From contig JAUUSE010000017.1 of assembly GCA_030842085.1 (NCBI GenBank), positions 1 through 38,155 of the forward strand: DNA of 38,155 bases. The letters run 5' to 3'. The notes under the pieces were generated by a model. The model was not told the DNA's origin and searched no databases. It saw nothing but the letters and a program-made list of their open reading frames with translations. Below are positions 25,290 to 33,749 of this stretch, piece after piece. The stretch is from Timburyella sp030842085 (GTDB lineage Bacteria; Bacillota; Clostridia; Oscillospirales; Acutalibacteraceae). Numbering within the stretch: the stretch's first letter is position 1; each line of letters begins with the position of its first letter. A program made the translations under genes and the position numbers.

Positions 25290-25318
25290 ATTGTAATGCA
25301 ATATCGCCGTTTTGTCAA
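25290..25318 (-). promoter_or_regulatory. SigmaA-type promoter of thrC
   Basis: On the minus strand TTGACA, 17 bp, TACAAT: a perfect -35, ideal spacing and a five-of-six -10, about 100 bp before the thrC start. Confidence 0.8.
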
Positions 25319-25323
25319 AGATT

Positions 25324-26250
25324 TCAGCCCAAATTTACGAAAAAGTTAAAGGCGTTTTCAAAAAATATTTTGTCTAAAATATCCTCATCAATGCCGTGCT
25401 CGCCCAAATAATCGTAAAGCTTTGGCATAAACTGCACCCCGTTCCATTTTTTATCCATATATGCACCGTCAAAATCTGCGCCAAATGCAAGTGTATCCTC
25501 GCCGCCAAGCTCTAAGAAGTGATATATATGCCTCAAAATATCATCAAACCCAGCAAAAATATGCCCGCTCAAAAACGGCGGATACAGGTTTATTCCCACT
25601 ATTCCGCCCCTTTCGACTATAGCTTTGAACTGCTCATCTGTCAAATTTCGCTTGTTGTCCAGCATGGCTCTGGAATTTGAATGGGTAGCGGCAACGGGCC
25701 CATCGACAAGTTCAAGCACTTGCCATGCTCCTTCGTCGTTTAGATGCGATATATCGGGTACTATGCCGAGCTCATTCATGCGTTTTACCGCTTTAATTCC
25801 AAACGGCTTAAGCTTTCCCTCACATCTGCGGCCATACCCTAAATCGTTTTCGCCGTTCCATGTAATGCTGATAAACTTTACTCCTATTTCCTTGCAAAAA
25901 TCCAGCATCTCTATACTTCCGCCAAGAGCAGCGCCGTTTTCTATTGAATATATTGCTGCAATTTTACCGACCGCAATAGCATTTGTTATATCTCTGGAAT
26001 TTTTACACAGCAAAATACTCTCGTTGTTCAGGCTAAGCTGATGCTCAAAATACCTATGCATATCTAAAAGCAGGCTCTTGCTCTTTTCCCTATTAAGGCC
26101 GTCGGGAATAAAAAAGGCAAACACCTGACAAAATGCGTCAAATGCTTTGCCCCGCTTTAAATCAATATGCAGATTATTTTCGCCAAGATTTATCTTATTA
26201 TTAAAAATTTCGCTGGCAGTGTCACAATGAAGGTCAAAAAGCTTCATCAT
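25324..26250 (-). CDS. Membrane dipeptidase (peptidase M19, renal dipeptidase family)
   Basis: The 308-residue metallo-dipeptidase has the M19 zinc-ligand signatures: LHCDT near 7-11, YSIENGAALGG near 99-109 (bridging Glu), DISHLND near 166-172, ATHSNSRAM near 188-196, and GADFDG near 258-263. Bacterial members hydrolyse dipeptides, including D-residue peptides. Despite the family name there is no signal peptide or anchor, so it should be cytoplasmic. GAGGGG precedes the ATG. The start overlaps yraN by 17 bp, so the two are translationally linked. Confidence 0.92.
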   Translation of the reverse strand: MMKLFDLHCDTASEIFNNKINLGENNLHIDLKRGKAFDAFCQVFAFFIPDGLNREKSKSLLLDMHRYFEHQLSLNNESILLCKNSRDITNAIAVGKIAAIYSIENGAALGGSIEMLDFCKEIGVKFISITWNGENDLGYGRRCEGKLKPFGIKAVKRMNELGIVPDISHLNDEGAWQVLELVDGPVAATHSNSRAMLDNKRNLTDEQFKAIVERGGIVGINLYPPFLSGHIFAGFDDILRHIYHFLELGGEDTLAFGADFDGAYMDKKWNGVQFMPKLYDYLGEHGIDEDILDKIFFENAFNFFVNLG

Positions 26251-26596
26251 ATCCCCTCAAATCAAACGCATTTTCAATGTGGTTTACACGATATTCACGT
26301 CCGATTTGATTAACTTCTACTACATCAAACCGCGGCTGCGCATTTTTCTCATACTGTGACAGGTACATAAGCGCTGTTTTTATTATCTTTTTCTGCTTTC
26401 TTAAATCAACAGCCTCGCGCGCAAGTCCGGCAAAGCTTTGAGAGCGCGCCTTTACCTCCACAAATACAATATATTCATCTTTCTCGGCAATTATATCTAT
26501 TTCTCCGTATCGGCTGTGGTAATTCCTGTCGGAAATATTATATCCGTGCTGCTCAAGATATTTGGCCGCAATATTCTCGCCCATATTTCCATTCAT
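26234..26596 (-). CDS. yraN: UPF0102/YraN family nuclease-like protein
   Basis: The 120-residue protein has the YraN restriction-endonuclease-like core: GENIAAKYLEQHGYNISDRN, then RYGEIDIIAEKDEYIVFVEV and KARS, giving the D-(x)n-E-x-K nuclease triad. Related proteins are predicted Holliday-junction-resolvase-like nucleases; activity is unproven. In many bacteria yraN lies next to rnhB, as it does here, 232 bp away. GGGAAGG lies seven bases before the ATG. Confidence 0.92.
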   Translation of the reverse strand: MNGNMGENIAAKYLEQHGYNISDRNYHSRYGEIDIIAEKDEYIVFVEVKARSQSFAGLAREAVDLRKQKKIIKTALMYLSQYEKNAQPRFDVVEVNQIGREYRVNHIENAFDLRGYDEAF

Positions 26597-26828
26597 AACA
26601 ACGCCTTCCCTTTTGCCGCGCTTTTCTGACAGGCAGAAAATAATTTTACTATATTTATTAAGCCTTTGTCGTATATGTCTCGGCCATATAGTCTCAAATA
26701 AATTTTGAAAAAATCACTGATATTTCTTTGGGCGCAAAATTGCTTTATCTTATTTATTCGCCGATTTTTAATAAAAGTGGCATATATCAAATTAAATTAC
26801 CGGTATATACGCCCGGCGGCAGCAAATT

Positions 26829-27431
26829 TTATCCAAGTATTTTCTTTAAAAACGACGGGCGATGCAGCGGACACGGACCATATTTTTTAATAAGCTCAAT
26901 ATGCTCCTTTGTGCCATAGCCCTTAGACTTGGCAAAATTATATTCGGGATATTCCTCCGCTTGCTTTTTCATATACCTGTCACGGCTGACCTTTGCCAAC
27001 ACCGACGCAGCCGCTACAGACATCGATAGCGCATCTCCCTTTACAAGGCTTAACGCCCTGCCTTCCAAATCTCTCGGCACCTTATTTCCGTCGATTATAA
27101 CATAGTCCGCCGGCTGCGGAAGCATATTGACGGCGCGCGTCATTGCAAGCATGGTTGCTCCCAATATGTTAAGCCGCTCTATTTCCTCAACGCTGGCAGA
27201 CGCCACTGCAAAGCATACCGCCCGCTCTCTTATTATGTCGAACAGCTGCTCCCGCTTTTTCTCCGACAGTTTTTTTGAATCGTCCAGCCCCTCTATATCA
27301 TCGCCTAAATTCAAAACTGCAGCGGCGGCGAACACCGGGCCGGCGAGCGGTCCTCTCCCAGCTTCGTCTACTCCGCATATCACATTATATCCCTTTGATA
27401 TAAGAGATTTCTCCATATCATATGTAGGCAT
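26829..27431 (-). CDS. rnhB: Ribonuclease HII
   Basis: RNase HII cleaves RNA in RNA-DNA hybrids and removes single misincorporated ribonucleotides. The 200-residue protein carries the catalytic signature GVDEAGRGPLAGPVFAAAAV near 20-39 with the Asp-Glu pair, the third acidic residue in VIIDGNKV, and SVAAASVLAKVSRDRYM with its conserved Lys. The C-terminal SKGYGTKEHIELIKKYG is also diagnostic. AAGGA lies nine bases before the ATG. It follows rbgA on the same strand, an old Firmicute arrangement, but 432 bp containing a palindromic repeat separate them. Confidence 0.97.
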   Translation of the reverse strand: MPTYDMEKSLISKGYNVICGVDEAGRGPLAGPVFAAAAVLNLGDDIEGLDDSKKLSEKKREQLFDIIRERAVCFAVASASVEEIERLNILGATMLAMTRAVNMLPQPADYVIIDGNKVPRDLEGRALSLVKGDALSMSVAAASVLAKVSRDRYMKKQAEEYPEYNFAKSKGYGTKEHIELIKKYGPCPLHRPSFLKKILG

Positions 27432-27490
27432 TTTTTATAATCCTTCTTTTTAATATTTTAACTTAAGCTTCCGGGCGCCGGGTAGAATAT

Positions 27491-27593
27491 GGTTTTCAGC
27501 ATCTTTTCTGCGCAGACTGCGTTAAATTTTGCCATACGGCAGTATGGTAAAAATTTATGCCTTGCCCGCACGAAAACCTTCTCGCTGAAAACT
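27491..27593. repeat. Nested 103-bp imperfect palindrome between rbgA and rnhB
   Basis: Outer arms GTTTTCAGC (27492-27500) and GCTGAAAAC (27584-27592) are perfectly inverted. At the centre AAATTTTGCCATAC faces GTATGGTAAAAATTT around a GGCA loop (27538-27541). The intervening sequence is also partly complementary. The transcript would fold into one long hairpin in the middle of an operon. It resembles a MITE- or REP-type intergenic element; no second copy occurs in this window. Confidence 0.6.
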
Positions 27594-27647
27594 GCTTCGC
27601 AACGAACATATGGGCGGCAATGATAAACTCTTGCTTTTAAGACCGCC

Positions 27648-27665
27648 GGTGTGCCGACGCACACC
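27648..27665. repeat. Perfect 7-bp hairpin beside the palindrome
   Basis: GGTGTGC and GCACACC enclose a CGAC loop, 55 bp to the right of the nested palindrome. It may be the second stem-loop of the same intergenic element (roughly 27470-27710). Confidence 0.45.
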
Positions 27666-27863
27666 AAGGGTGAAAAAGTTAAAAGATGCCGCGGAGGCAC
27701 ATTTTCAGTATATCGGCTTTATTTCCCTGCGGCTTAAACTTGGCATATAAAGCAGTAGATTTTATAGATATTTGCTGCATTTGTGCCGCTTGAACAGCCT
27801 GCTTAATCCATACTGCCCGTCATAATTGTGCCTATTTAAATAAATCTAAGTATAAATATGTTT

Positions 27864-28745
27864 TTACGCTTTTATATCCGATGCATCGTTTGTATGTTCT
27901 TCCGGCAGCTCCAGCGTTATACGGCCGAGCTTGCCCGCCCTAAACTCATCAAGAAACATTACCGACGCACGCTCTATGTCGGCCTCTCCGCCCTTTATAA
28001 GCATGCCGCGCCGAACGGCTATTTTCTCCAGCATATGCAGCGCGTCTTTATCTGGCTCAACTTTAAACCTGGCGCATATATTCTCCTCATAAGCAGGCGT
28101 CAATGTTTCAATAAGCCTTAACGCAAGATGCTCAATATCTATAATAGTGTCTTTTACCGCGCCGGTGAAAGCGAGCATTTCTCCGACAGCTGCGTCGTCA
28201 AATTTGGGCCACAGCACGCCTGGAGTGTCCATTACCTCTACTCCGCCGCCGAGCGAAAACCACTGATTTCCTCTTGTAACTCCCGGACGGTCTTCCACTT
28301 TTGCACTGCGGCCGGCAAGCTTGTTTATGAACGACGATTTGCCCACGTTAGGTATGCCGACTATCATTACTCTGAGCATTTTGCCGCGCATGCCCTTTTG
28401 CCTATATCTTTCAAGCTTGTCTTTAAGCAGCGTTTTAATTTCGGGTATAAACTGCTTTACTCCGACGCCTTTCCTGCTGTCGGCCGTCATAACGCGGCAT
28501 CCATCGGAAGAATAATGTTTTATCCATTCCTTGGTGGCATTTTCATCCGCTAAATCAGCCTTGTTTAAAATTATAAGGCGCGGCTTGCCTCCTATTATAG
28601 AATTAAGATCCGGATTGCGGCTGCTGCGGGGAATTCTTGCATCTACAATTTCGCAGACCGCGTCCACAAGCCCTAAATTTTCTTTTATACGCCGGCGTGT
28701 ACGCGCCATGTGGCCGGGAAACCATTGTATTCTGCTTTCTTCCAT
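27864..28745 (-). CDS. rbgA: Ribosome biogenesis GTPase RbgA (YlqF)
   Basis: RbgA is a circularly permuted GTPase needed for late 50S subunit assembly. The 293-residue protein has the permuted motif order: G4 NKAD at 61-64, G5-like DSRKG at 89-93, then G1 GIPNVGKSS at 130-138, G2 PGVTRG and G3 DTPG at 173-176. The N-terminal IQWFPGHMARTRRRI is diagnostic for the family, and a C-terminal RNA-binding helical domain follows. An AAAGGAG box lies seven bases before the start. It sits between lepB and rnhB in the rplS cluster. Confidence 0.97.
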   Translation of the reverse strand: MEESRIQWFPGHMARTRRRIKENLGLVDAVCEIVDARIPRSSRNPDLNSIIGGKPRLIILNKADLADENATKEWIKHYSSDGCRVMTADSRKGVGVKQFIPEIKTLLKDKLERYRQKGMRGKMLRVMIVGIPNVGKSSFINKLAGRSAKVEDRPGVTRGNQWFSLGGGVEVMDTPGVLWPKFDDAAVGEMLAFTGAVKDTIIDIEHLALRLIETLTPAYEENICARFKVEPDKDALHMLEKIAVRRGMLIKGGEADIERASVMFLDEFRAGKLGRITLELPEEHTNDASDIKA

Positions 28746-28851
28746 ACTTCTCTCCTTTAAGCACCCGCAAAAGCCTCAGCATAGCTATAAAGCTTTGCCC
28801 CAACTATAGATAACAATCACGCCGGAGGCATTTGTATTTTTACATCAAATT

Positions 28852-29412
28852 TTAAAGTACGCACATATCACTAAATGGGAAAAACCTTACGACTGCCTTG
28901 CCAAGAACATACTTTTCATTTACCTGTCCCATCTCACCTATCGAAGAGAATCTGCTGTCCTTTGAGACGTTCCTATTATCGCCCATTACAAATATGTATC
29001 CCGGCTTTATTGTTATTGGAAATTCAACATCGCCGGTTCTTCTCTGCTGCTGCTCTGCTATATACGGTTCATCCAGCTTAACGCCGTCTACTATGACATT
29101 TCCATCGTCATCTATGTCCACCGTTTGACCGCCAACAGCTATAACGCGCTTTATTATCGGGGTATTTCCGCTCTGCTCTCTCGCTGACTCGTCATTGTCA
29201 TAATTGCGGGAAATAACTACAATGTCTCCCGGCTTGGGATCAGTTATAATACTTATAATTACCCTGTCTCCATCATGCAGAGTATTCATCATTGATATTC
29301 CGTCCACGCCTACTACTCTGAAAAAGAATGTAAAAATTATTACTATCGCTATCAGCGGGACAATAATTATCCCTATCCAGTCGTATAAATTATTTGTTGA
29401 TTCTTTTTTCAT
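28852..29412 (-). CDS. lepB: Signal peptidase I, downstream copy
   Basis: Type I signal peptidase removes signal peptides from exported proteins at the outer face of the membrane. The 186-residue protein has one N-terminal membrane helix (about 11-33, WIGIIIVPLIAIVIIFTFFF). The nucleophile Ser40 lies in GVDGISMMNTL, the general base Lys88 in PIIKRVIAVGG, and Box E is VMGDNRNVSKDSR. AAGGG lies nine bases before the ATG. It is 16 bp downstream of a second copy, an evident tandem duplication. Confidence 0.95.
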   Translation of the reverse strand: MKKESTNNLYDWIGIIIVPLIAIVIIFTFFFRVVGVDGISMMNTLHDGDRVIISIITDPKPGDIVVISRNYDNDESAREQSGNTPIIKRVIAVGGQTVDIDDDGNVIVDGVKLDEPYIAEQQQRRTGDVEFPITIKPGYIFVMGDNRNVSKDSRFSSIGEMGQVNEKYVLGKAVVRFFPFSDMCVL

Positions 29413-29428
29413 TTTATTCTACCCTTTT

Positions 29429-30007
29429 CTAATATATCGATCCTGCCTCGCTTATCGGGAACAGCCTTACCATTGCCTTGCCAAGTATATATTTACTGTC
29501 AATCAGCCCAACCTCGGATGAACGGCTGTCAAGCGATACCAATCGGTTGTCACCCATTACAAAAACCTTGCCCTCATCTACATATAAAGGATACTCTGTA
29601 CCTCTGTTAACAGTTGTAGGGTCTTTTATATACGGCTCGTCAATTGCTTCACCATCGACATATACTATTCCTGCGTTGGTATCTATGTCAACCGTCTGCC
29701 CCTCAACGGCTATAATACGTTTTATTATAGCTGATTTTGATGACGTCTCCTGATATAATACATCATTTTCATAATTCCGGCTTATTATAACTATATCACC
29801 GACCTTGGGCTTATAGTTAAATTGACTCATAATAAGTACATCGCCATCCTGCAAAGTATCCATCATAGATGGGCCATCTACCACTACTACACGGAAGAAA
29901 AAAGTTAAAATTATACTAACGGCAATAATAGATACAACCAATGTGCCTATCCAGTCATAAAGCGATAAGAAACGGTTTTTTCTTTTTATCCTTGGCTGAT
30001 ATATCAT
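29429..30007 (-). CDS. lepB: Signal peptidase I, upstream copy
   Basis: This 192-residue paralogue of the next gene has the same layout: a basic N-terminus (PRIKRKNRFL), one membrane helix at about 20-38, catalytic Ser47 in VVDGPSMMDTL, Lys96 in AIIKRIIAVEG and Box E VMGDNRLVSLDSR. The two copies share the frame YDWIG, FTFFFRV/LTFFFRV and ILGKA/VLGKA but differ through much of the periplasm-like domain. That is consistent with an old duplication and possible substrate specialisation (inference). AAGGGG lies 12 bases before the ATG. Confidence 0.95.
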   Translation of the reverse strand: MIYQPRIKRKNRFLSLYDWIGTLVVSIIAVSIILTFFFRVVVVDGPSMMDTLQDGDVLIMSQFNYKPKVGDIVIISRNYENDVLYQETSSKSAIIKRIIAVEGQTVDIDTNAGIVYVDGEAIDEPYIKDPTTVNRGTEYPLYVDEGKVFVMGDNRLVSLDSRSSEVGLIDSKYILGKAMVRLFPISEAGSIY

Positions 30008-30418
30008 TTTACTCTGTATCCCCTTGAGAGTTTTATAACTCTTCCATTATCTCGATTACAAATAATTATTATATCATTGACTTAAAGCATATAAAACAGC
30101 AATTTTGAATTTCACAATTTTTTTACAAATTCAGCCGCATATTAATATATGTTTTTCCGCTGTGTGTTTTAATATATTGCTTTATTCCTTGTTAAGCCAT
30201 TCAAAGCACATGCTCCGCTAAATATTTTAATCATTAGCAGCCTATTGTCTTGTATTTCAGGCTATTTAAACTTAACATTTGCAATGCTTCGTAAGCCTGA
30301 TTTTTTTATTTTCAACACTTTTTATCAGAAAACATATTTTAAAAATTAAAGCTTAAAAACTACAATTTTTATCTTAGTATGCATTATATTTTAATTACCA
30401 AACCAACAAAAAGCAAAA
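30008..30418. other. rplS-lepB intergenic region
   Basis: An A+T-rich spacer of about 410 bp. The only promoter-like element is an extended -10 (TGATATAAT) on the minus strand at 30069-30077, without a good -35, which could drive the two lepB genes. No gene is seen. Confidence 0.4.
30069..30077 (-). promoter_or_regulatory. Possible extended -10 promoter for the lepB pair
   Basis: On the minus strand TGATATAAT, a TGn-extended perfect -10, lies about 60 bp before the upstream lepB. The -35 region is weak. Confidence 0.35.
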
Positions 30419-30439
30419 AAGGGCGGTTTTACCGCCCTT
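30419..30439 (-). terminator. Terminator after rplS
   Basis: A 9-bp stem AAGGGCGGT/ACCGCCCTT with a 3-base loop, followed on the minus strand by TTTTGCTTTTTG, 11 bp after the rplS stop. Confidence 0.85.
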
Positions 30440-30449
30440 AAAATTTTAT

Positions 30450-30791
30450 TTAAAGCTTTTCCTTTACCTTTGCAGCCTTGCCCAGTCTGTTGCGCAGATA
30501 ATACAGCTTTGAGCGGCGCACACGACCCTTGCGGATTGTTATAACGTCCGCAACGTTTGGAGAATGTATCGGAAATACTCTCTCAACGCCAACGCCGTAA
30601 GAAACCCTGCGAACTGTGAATGTCTCAGCTATTCCGCTTCCGTTTTTCGCTATTACAGTGCCTTCAAAAGCCTGTATTCTTTCGCGCTCGCCTTCACGTA
30701 TTTTTACATTTACTCTGACAGTGCTGCCTATCTCAACAGCCGGTACGTCCTTTTTCATATAGCTGTCAGACAGATTTTTTACCATATCCAT
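30450..30791 (-). CDS. rplS: 50S ribosomal protein L19
   Basis: L19 sits at the 30S-50S interface of the ribosome. The 113-residue protein matches the family throughout: VKNLSDSYMKKDVPAVEIGS, VRVNVKIREGERERIQAFEG, GSGIAETFTVRRVSYGVGVE, RVFPIHSP, and RRSKLYYLRNRLGKAAKVKE. The ATG seven bases after AGGAGG is chosen; a longer frame would only translate the structured leader. The gene forms its own unit with promoter, leader and terminator. Confidence 0.98.
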   Translation of the reverse strand: MDMVKNLSDSYMKKDVPAVEIGSTVRVNVKIREGERERIQAFEGTVIAKNGSGIAETFTVRRVSYGVGVERVFPIHSPNVADVITIRKGRVRRSKLYYLRNRLGKAAKVKEKL

Positions 30792-30906
30792 AATATGTCC
30801 TCCTATTTTTATCCGGCATTCGTACCGATAACTGTTCGGCATAGGACTGCCTGCTTTAATGCTTTTACATTAACCCCCGCTGAGAAAGTGAACAGCGGCA
30901 AAAGTC
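30792..30906 (-). ncRNA. Structured 5' leader of rplS (L19 leader-like)
   Basis: The predicted 115-nt leader contains helices CAGCGG/CCGCTG (30877-30882 with 30893-30898), CATTAA/TTAATG (30856-30861 with 30868-30873), and a short CCGA/TCGG stem near 30824-30838, then the AGGAGG site. Firmicutes are known to carry an L19 leader RNA here that is thought to give autoregulation by L19. The position and multi-helix form fit, but I could not run a covariance model. Confidence 0.6.
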
Positions 30907-30913
30907 TAATAGA

Positions 30914-30942
30914 TTTTACCATATACTCGCAGAAATTTCAAG
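30914..30942 (-). promoter_or_regulatory. SigmaA-type promoter of rplS
   Basis: On the minus strand TTGAAA, 17 bp, TAAAAT, placing the transcript start near 30906, just before the leader helices. Confidence 0.75.
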
Positions 30943-31274
30943 CATTATTTATCGCATTGTTTCTGATTTTTGCAAATACGGCTTTTGCCGCCGCAATATT
31001 AGACCAGTTTGGGCAAAAAATCAGCATCTGCAACATAATTTAGATGACGGCGTTTGCTTTTATGCTTTGTATTACAAGCGCTGCCGCCGTAGCAAAACTG
31101 CATTTGCTGTCAAAGCAAATATGTCCCCGCCGTTTTACTGCCAACAAAACACAGAAAATAGCATACATATGCATCATCAAAGTCTAAAATTTTATTGCGC
31201 GGCGGCAATCTTTTATATACATATAGTTTGCCTGACAAAAAGTCAATGCTTTTAAGGCAACTATAGATAACACA
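30943..31274. other. SDR-rplS intergenic spacer
   Basis: About 330 bp with no convincing gene, beyond the rplS promoter. In many Firmicutes trmD lies just upstream of rplS, but it is absent here; an SDR gene takes its place. Confidence 0.45.
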
Positions 31275-32066
31275 CTATTTTTTATTTCCGTTTTTTCTGC
31301 TGAGCCATGCGCAGAATTTACTTTTATATAAATTCTGATAAACGGGAAATAAAAACGGCAGAGCCCTATTTAAGGCATATCCTATCATAAACGCCTTGCT
31401 TGTATATACATATCTTTTTGACTTTTCTATTCCCTTTATAACAGACTCCGCTACCTTGTCAATGCTTTGAAGAGGCCGCGGCAGCGGCATATCATCAGAG
31501 TTCCTAATATAAAATTTAGTGTCGTCTACGCCCACAGGATATACCGTCATAAAATGGAGCCGGTCGGGTTGTTCATATTTGTAGGCATGCGCAAAACCGT
31601 CTAATGCAAATTTGCTGCCGCAATACAGTGAATAGCCGGCAAGCGTCATTTTCCCAAGCGCTGAGGCTATTACCGTAAAGCTTATGTTGCCGTCGGTTTT
31701 TTCAAGCAAAAGCTGCAGCATGTAAAGGGGCGCCACTACGTTCACGTCGTATATATACTCTATATGATTATAGTCCTTGCCCTCAAATTTTTCAAAATAT
31801 CCAAACCCGGCGCAGGCAATTATGCAGTCTATGCCGCCGAGTGCTTTTATTGACTCGTCTATGGCTTTATCAATATTTTCTTTTACGCTTAAATCATATG
31901 AAAAAAAGCTGACTTTATCAGCGCCGGGCATATCCGACATATTTTCAAAGCTTCTCGCCACCGCAGCGATTTTGCAGTCGCGCCCACTTACAAGTTTTTG
32001 CATTATCTCCCTGCCTATGCCGGACGAAGCCCCTGTAATAAGTATCCTTTTCCCATTTAAGTCCAT
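31275..32066 (-). CDS. Short-chain dehydrogenase/reductase
   Basis: The 263-residue NAD(P)-dependent oxidoreductase has the classical SDR motifs: TGASSGIG at 11-18, ACAGFGYF (the NNAG position) near 89-96, catalytic Ser in VIASALGKM, and YCGSK (YxxxK) near 156-160. The C-terminal region (RYVYTSKAFMIGYALNRALP, FLFPVYQNLYKS) is hydrophobic and could associate with the membrane. This resembles DltE-like or YdfG-like SDRs; the substrate is unknown. The ATG seven bases after GGAGG is chosen over an upstream frame extension. Confidence 0.88.
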   Translation of the reverse strand: MDLNGKRILITGASSGIGREIMQKLVSGRDCKIAAVARSFENMSDMPGADKVSFFSYDLSVKENIDKAIDESIKALGGIDCIIACAGFGYFEKFEGKDYNHIEYIYDVNVVAPLYMLQLLLEKTDGNISFTVIASALGKMTLAGYSLYCGSKFALDGFAHAYKYEQPDRLHFMTVYPVGVDDTKFYIRNSDDMPLPRPLQSIDKVAESVIKGIEKSKRYVYTSKAFMIGYALNRALPFLFPVYQNLYKSKFCAWLSRKNGNKK

Positions 32067-32190
32067 AATTATGCCTCCAATGCTGATAATCAAATATGTT
32101 TATATGCTGCTCACGGTCATGTTCGGCTATTGAGAATTTTGTCAAATCAGCAGATATAGCCGGTCAAAATGAAAGCTGCAAAGCCTTATT

Positions 32191-32607
32191 TTAAGAATTT
32201 ATAATCTGCTCAAAAATAGCTCTGCTTTGCTTTTCATCGCCCCAGCTAAGCGGGTCGCCGGCATAGTTAAGCGCCAAAAACGGCTCTTCGTGTTTGATTT
32301 TATCCGGCAGGTGCTGCCACAATGAATACATTTTGGCGGCAAAGTCATTTATGTCCGCGCAGCTAATATAATACTTTTGCAGCCGCTTCATCAGTATGCA
32401 TTCAAATTTATCATAATCAAAAGCCAAATTGTCCATATGGGCATTAATATAGAAAATGGAAGTCTCTATGTCCGCCGCAGTTTCTATGTAAAGAAGCATC
32501 GCGTCGTCTGGACTTTTCAAAAATAAATTATTAAGTACATGTTCGTATTCTGCTTTATTCACAATGTCTTCATTAAGCAGTAAAGCAAGTGCTAAAAGCT
32601 CCTCCAT
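32191..32607 (-). CDS. Hypothetical protein, 138 aa
   Basis: I do not recognise this family. The protein is acidic and apparently all-helical, with no membrane segment, signal peptide or cysteine pair motif. Noticeable stretches are EELLALALLLNEDIVNKAEY and a Trp/Leu-rich end (YSLWQHLPDKIKHEEPFLAL, GDPLSWGDEKQSRA). GGAGTACGGAGATT precedes the ATG. It lies 125 bp upstream of the SDR gene on the same strand and could be cotranscribed. The sequence looks like a true gene from codon use and start context. Confidence 0.7.
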   Translation of the reverse strand: MEELLALALLLNEDIVNKAEYEHVLNNLFLKSPDDAMLLYIETAADIETSIFYINAHMDNLAFDYDKFECILMKRLQKYYISCADINDFAAKMYSLWQHLPDKIKHEEPFLALNYAGDPLSWGDEKQSRAIFEQIINS

Positions 32608-32698
32608 AATCTCCGTACTCCAATTTTAAGCTTATTCCCGTATTTATGCAATAACTCAGCACCATATGCCTAATAACATAGAAAGTATATATCAATTC

Positions 32699-32727
32699 TT
32701 GACATAAAAAGGAAGATATGAAATAAT
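32699..32727 (+). promoter_or_regulatory. Probable promoter of the aldose-1-epimerase-like gene
   Basis: TTGACA, 17 bp, AATAAT; a TATAAT occurs six bases later. It lies about 55 bp before the start codon. Confidence 0.55.
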
Positions 32728-32782
32728 TATAATAATATTTTTGTAAAAAATAAAGTGTTTAAACATATGGAGGAAGAGTAAA

Positions 32783-33661
32783 ATGATTATATCGCTTGAA
32801 AACGGCATATCCTCTGCAAAAATTGATACTCTCGGCGCGCAGCTTATGTCATTTGCCGACTCAATGGGGCTTGAATATATCTGGCAGGGTGATAAGGAAT
32901 ATTGGGGTTCGCGTGCACCTATACTTTTTCCTATAGTTGGTGCTTTGCGCAATAAGACAACATATGTGGACGGCAAGGCATATAAAATGGAGCGTCACGG
33001 CATAGCCCGCCGTATGGAATTCGATGTTTCTGAAAAGCGCAGCGACCGCGCGGTATTCACTCTGCGCGCAAATGACGAAAGCCGCAGCCATTATCCGTTT
33101 GACTTTGAGCTTATAGTTGAGTTTGAGCTCCGCTCAAACAGCCTTATACAGTCCTTTAAAGTGAAAAACTGCGGCAATTCGGATATGCCTTATTGCTTGG
33201 GCGGACATCCTGCTATAAACGTACCTCTGCTAAGCGACGAAAAGTTTGAGGACTATGTAATAAAATTCTCAAAGCCCGAAAGCTGCGAATGTCCGTCAAT
33301 AGACATGGAAAACGGGCTCGTAATCACACAAAAACCGCATATGAGCTTTAATAATGATGATACAATTAAGCTTGAGCATTCGCTTTTCTATAACGATGCT
33401 ATAGTAATTCAAAACGTTAAGTCGTCGTCGGTTGAGCTGTATTCCGTTATAAGCGGCCAGGGCGTCAAATTTGATTTCAGCGGATTCAAGCATTTCGCCA
33501 TGTGGTCGGCTGTTAACGACGCTCCGTTTGTATGCTTAGAGCCGTGGACCTCCACCGCAACAAGAGACATTGAAAACGACAATCTTGTAGATAAGCAGGA
33601 CATTATAATGCTTAAGCCGGGTGAAACGCGCGAACACAGCTTCAGCATAACCCAGCTGTAA
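32783..33661 (+). CDS. Aldose 1-epimerase family protein
   Basis: The 292-residue beta-rich protein belongs to the galactose mutarotase-like superfamily. It shows the N-terminal GAQLMSFADS with YIWQGDKEYWGSRAPILFP, the conserved catalytic-type His in LGGHPAINVPL near 135-145, and the catalytic-type Glu in FVCLEPWTS near 252-260. It probably equilibrates alpha and beta forms of a sugar or sugar phosphate; it resembles the subgroup that includes YeaD-like and LacX proteins. GGAGG lies nine bases before the ATG. It forms a single-gene unit with promoter and terminator. Confidence 0.9.
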   Translation: MIISLENGISSAKIDTLGAQLMSFADSMGLEYIWQGDKEYWGSRAPILFPIVGALRNKTTYVDGKAYKMERHGIARRMEFDVSEKRSDRAVFTLRANDESRSHYPFDFELIVEFELRSNSLIQSFKVKNCGNSDMPYCLGGHPAINVPLLSDEKFEDYVIKFSKPESCECPSIDMENGLVITQKPHMSFNNDDTIKLEHSLFYNDAIVIQNVKSSSVELYSVISGQGVKFDFSGFKHFAMWSAVNDAPFVCLEPWTSTATRDIENDNLVDKQDIIMLKPGETREHSFSITQL

Positions 33662-33714
33662 AATCAACCGCTTTTCACGATTGATATATAATTTATGCAA
33701 TATTGCAGTTTAAT

Positions 33715-33749
33715 AAAATCTCTGCTTACTTTAAAAAGGCAGAGATTTT
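33715..33749 (+). terminator. Terminator after the epimerase gene
   Basis: An 11-bp perfect stem AAAATCTCTGC/GCAGAGATTTT with a 13-base loop, 54 bp after the stop. Confidence 0.8.

Noticed and set aside
27458..27700. 80-codon minus-strand frame in the rbgA-rnhB spacer
   Set aside because: It coincides with the nested palindrome and its neighbouring hairpin and is better explained as a by-product of that repeat.
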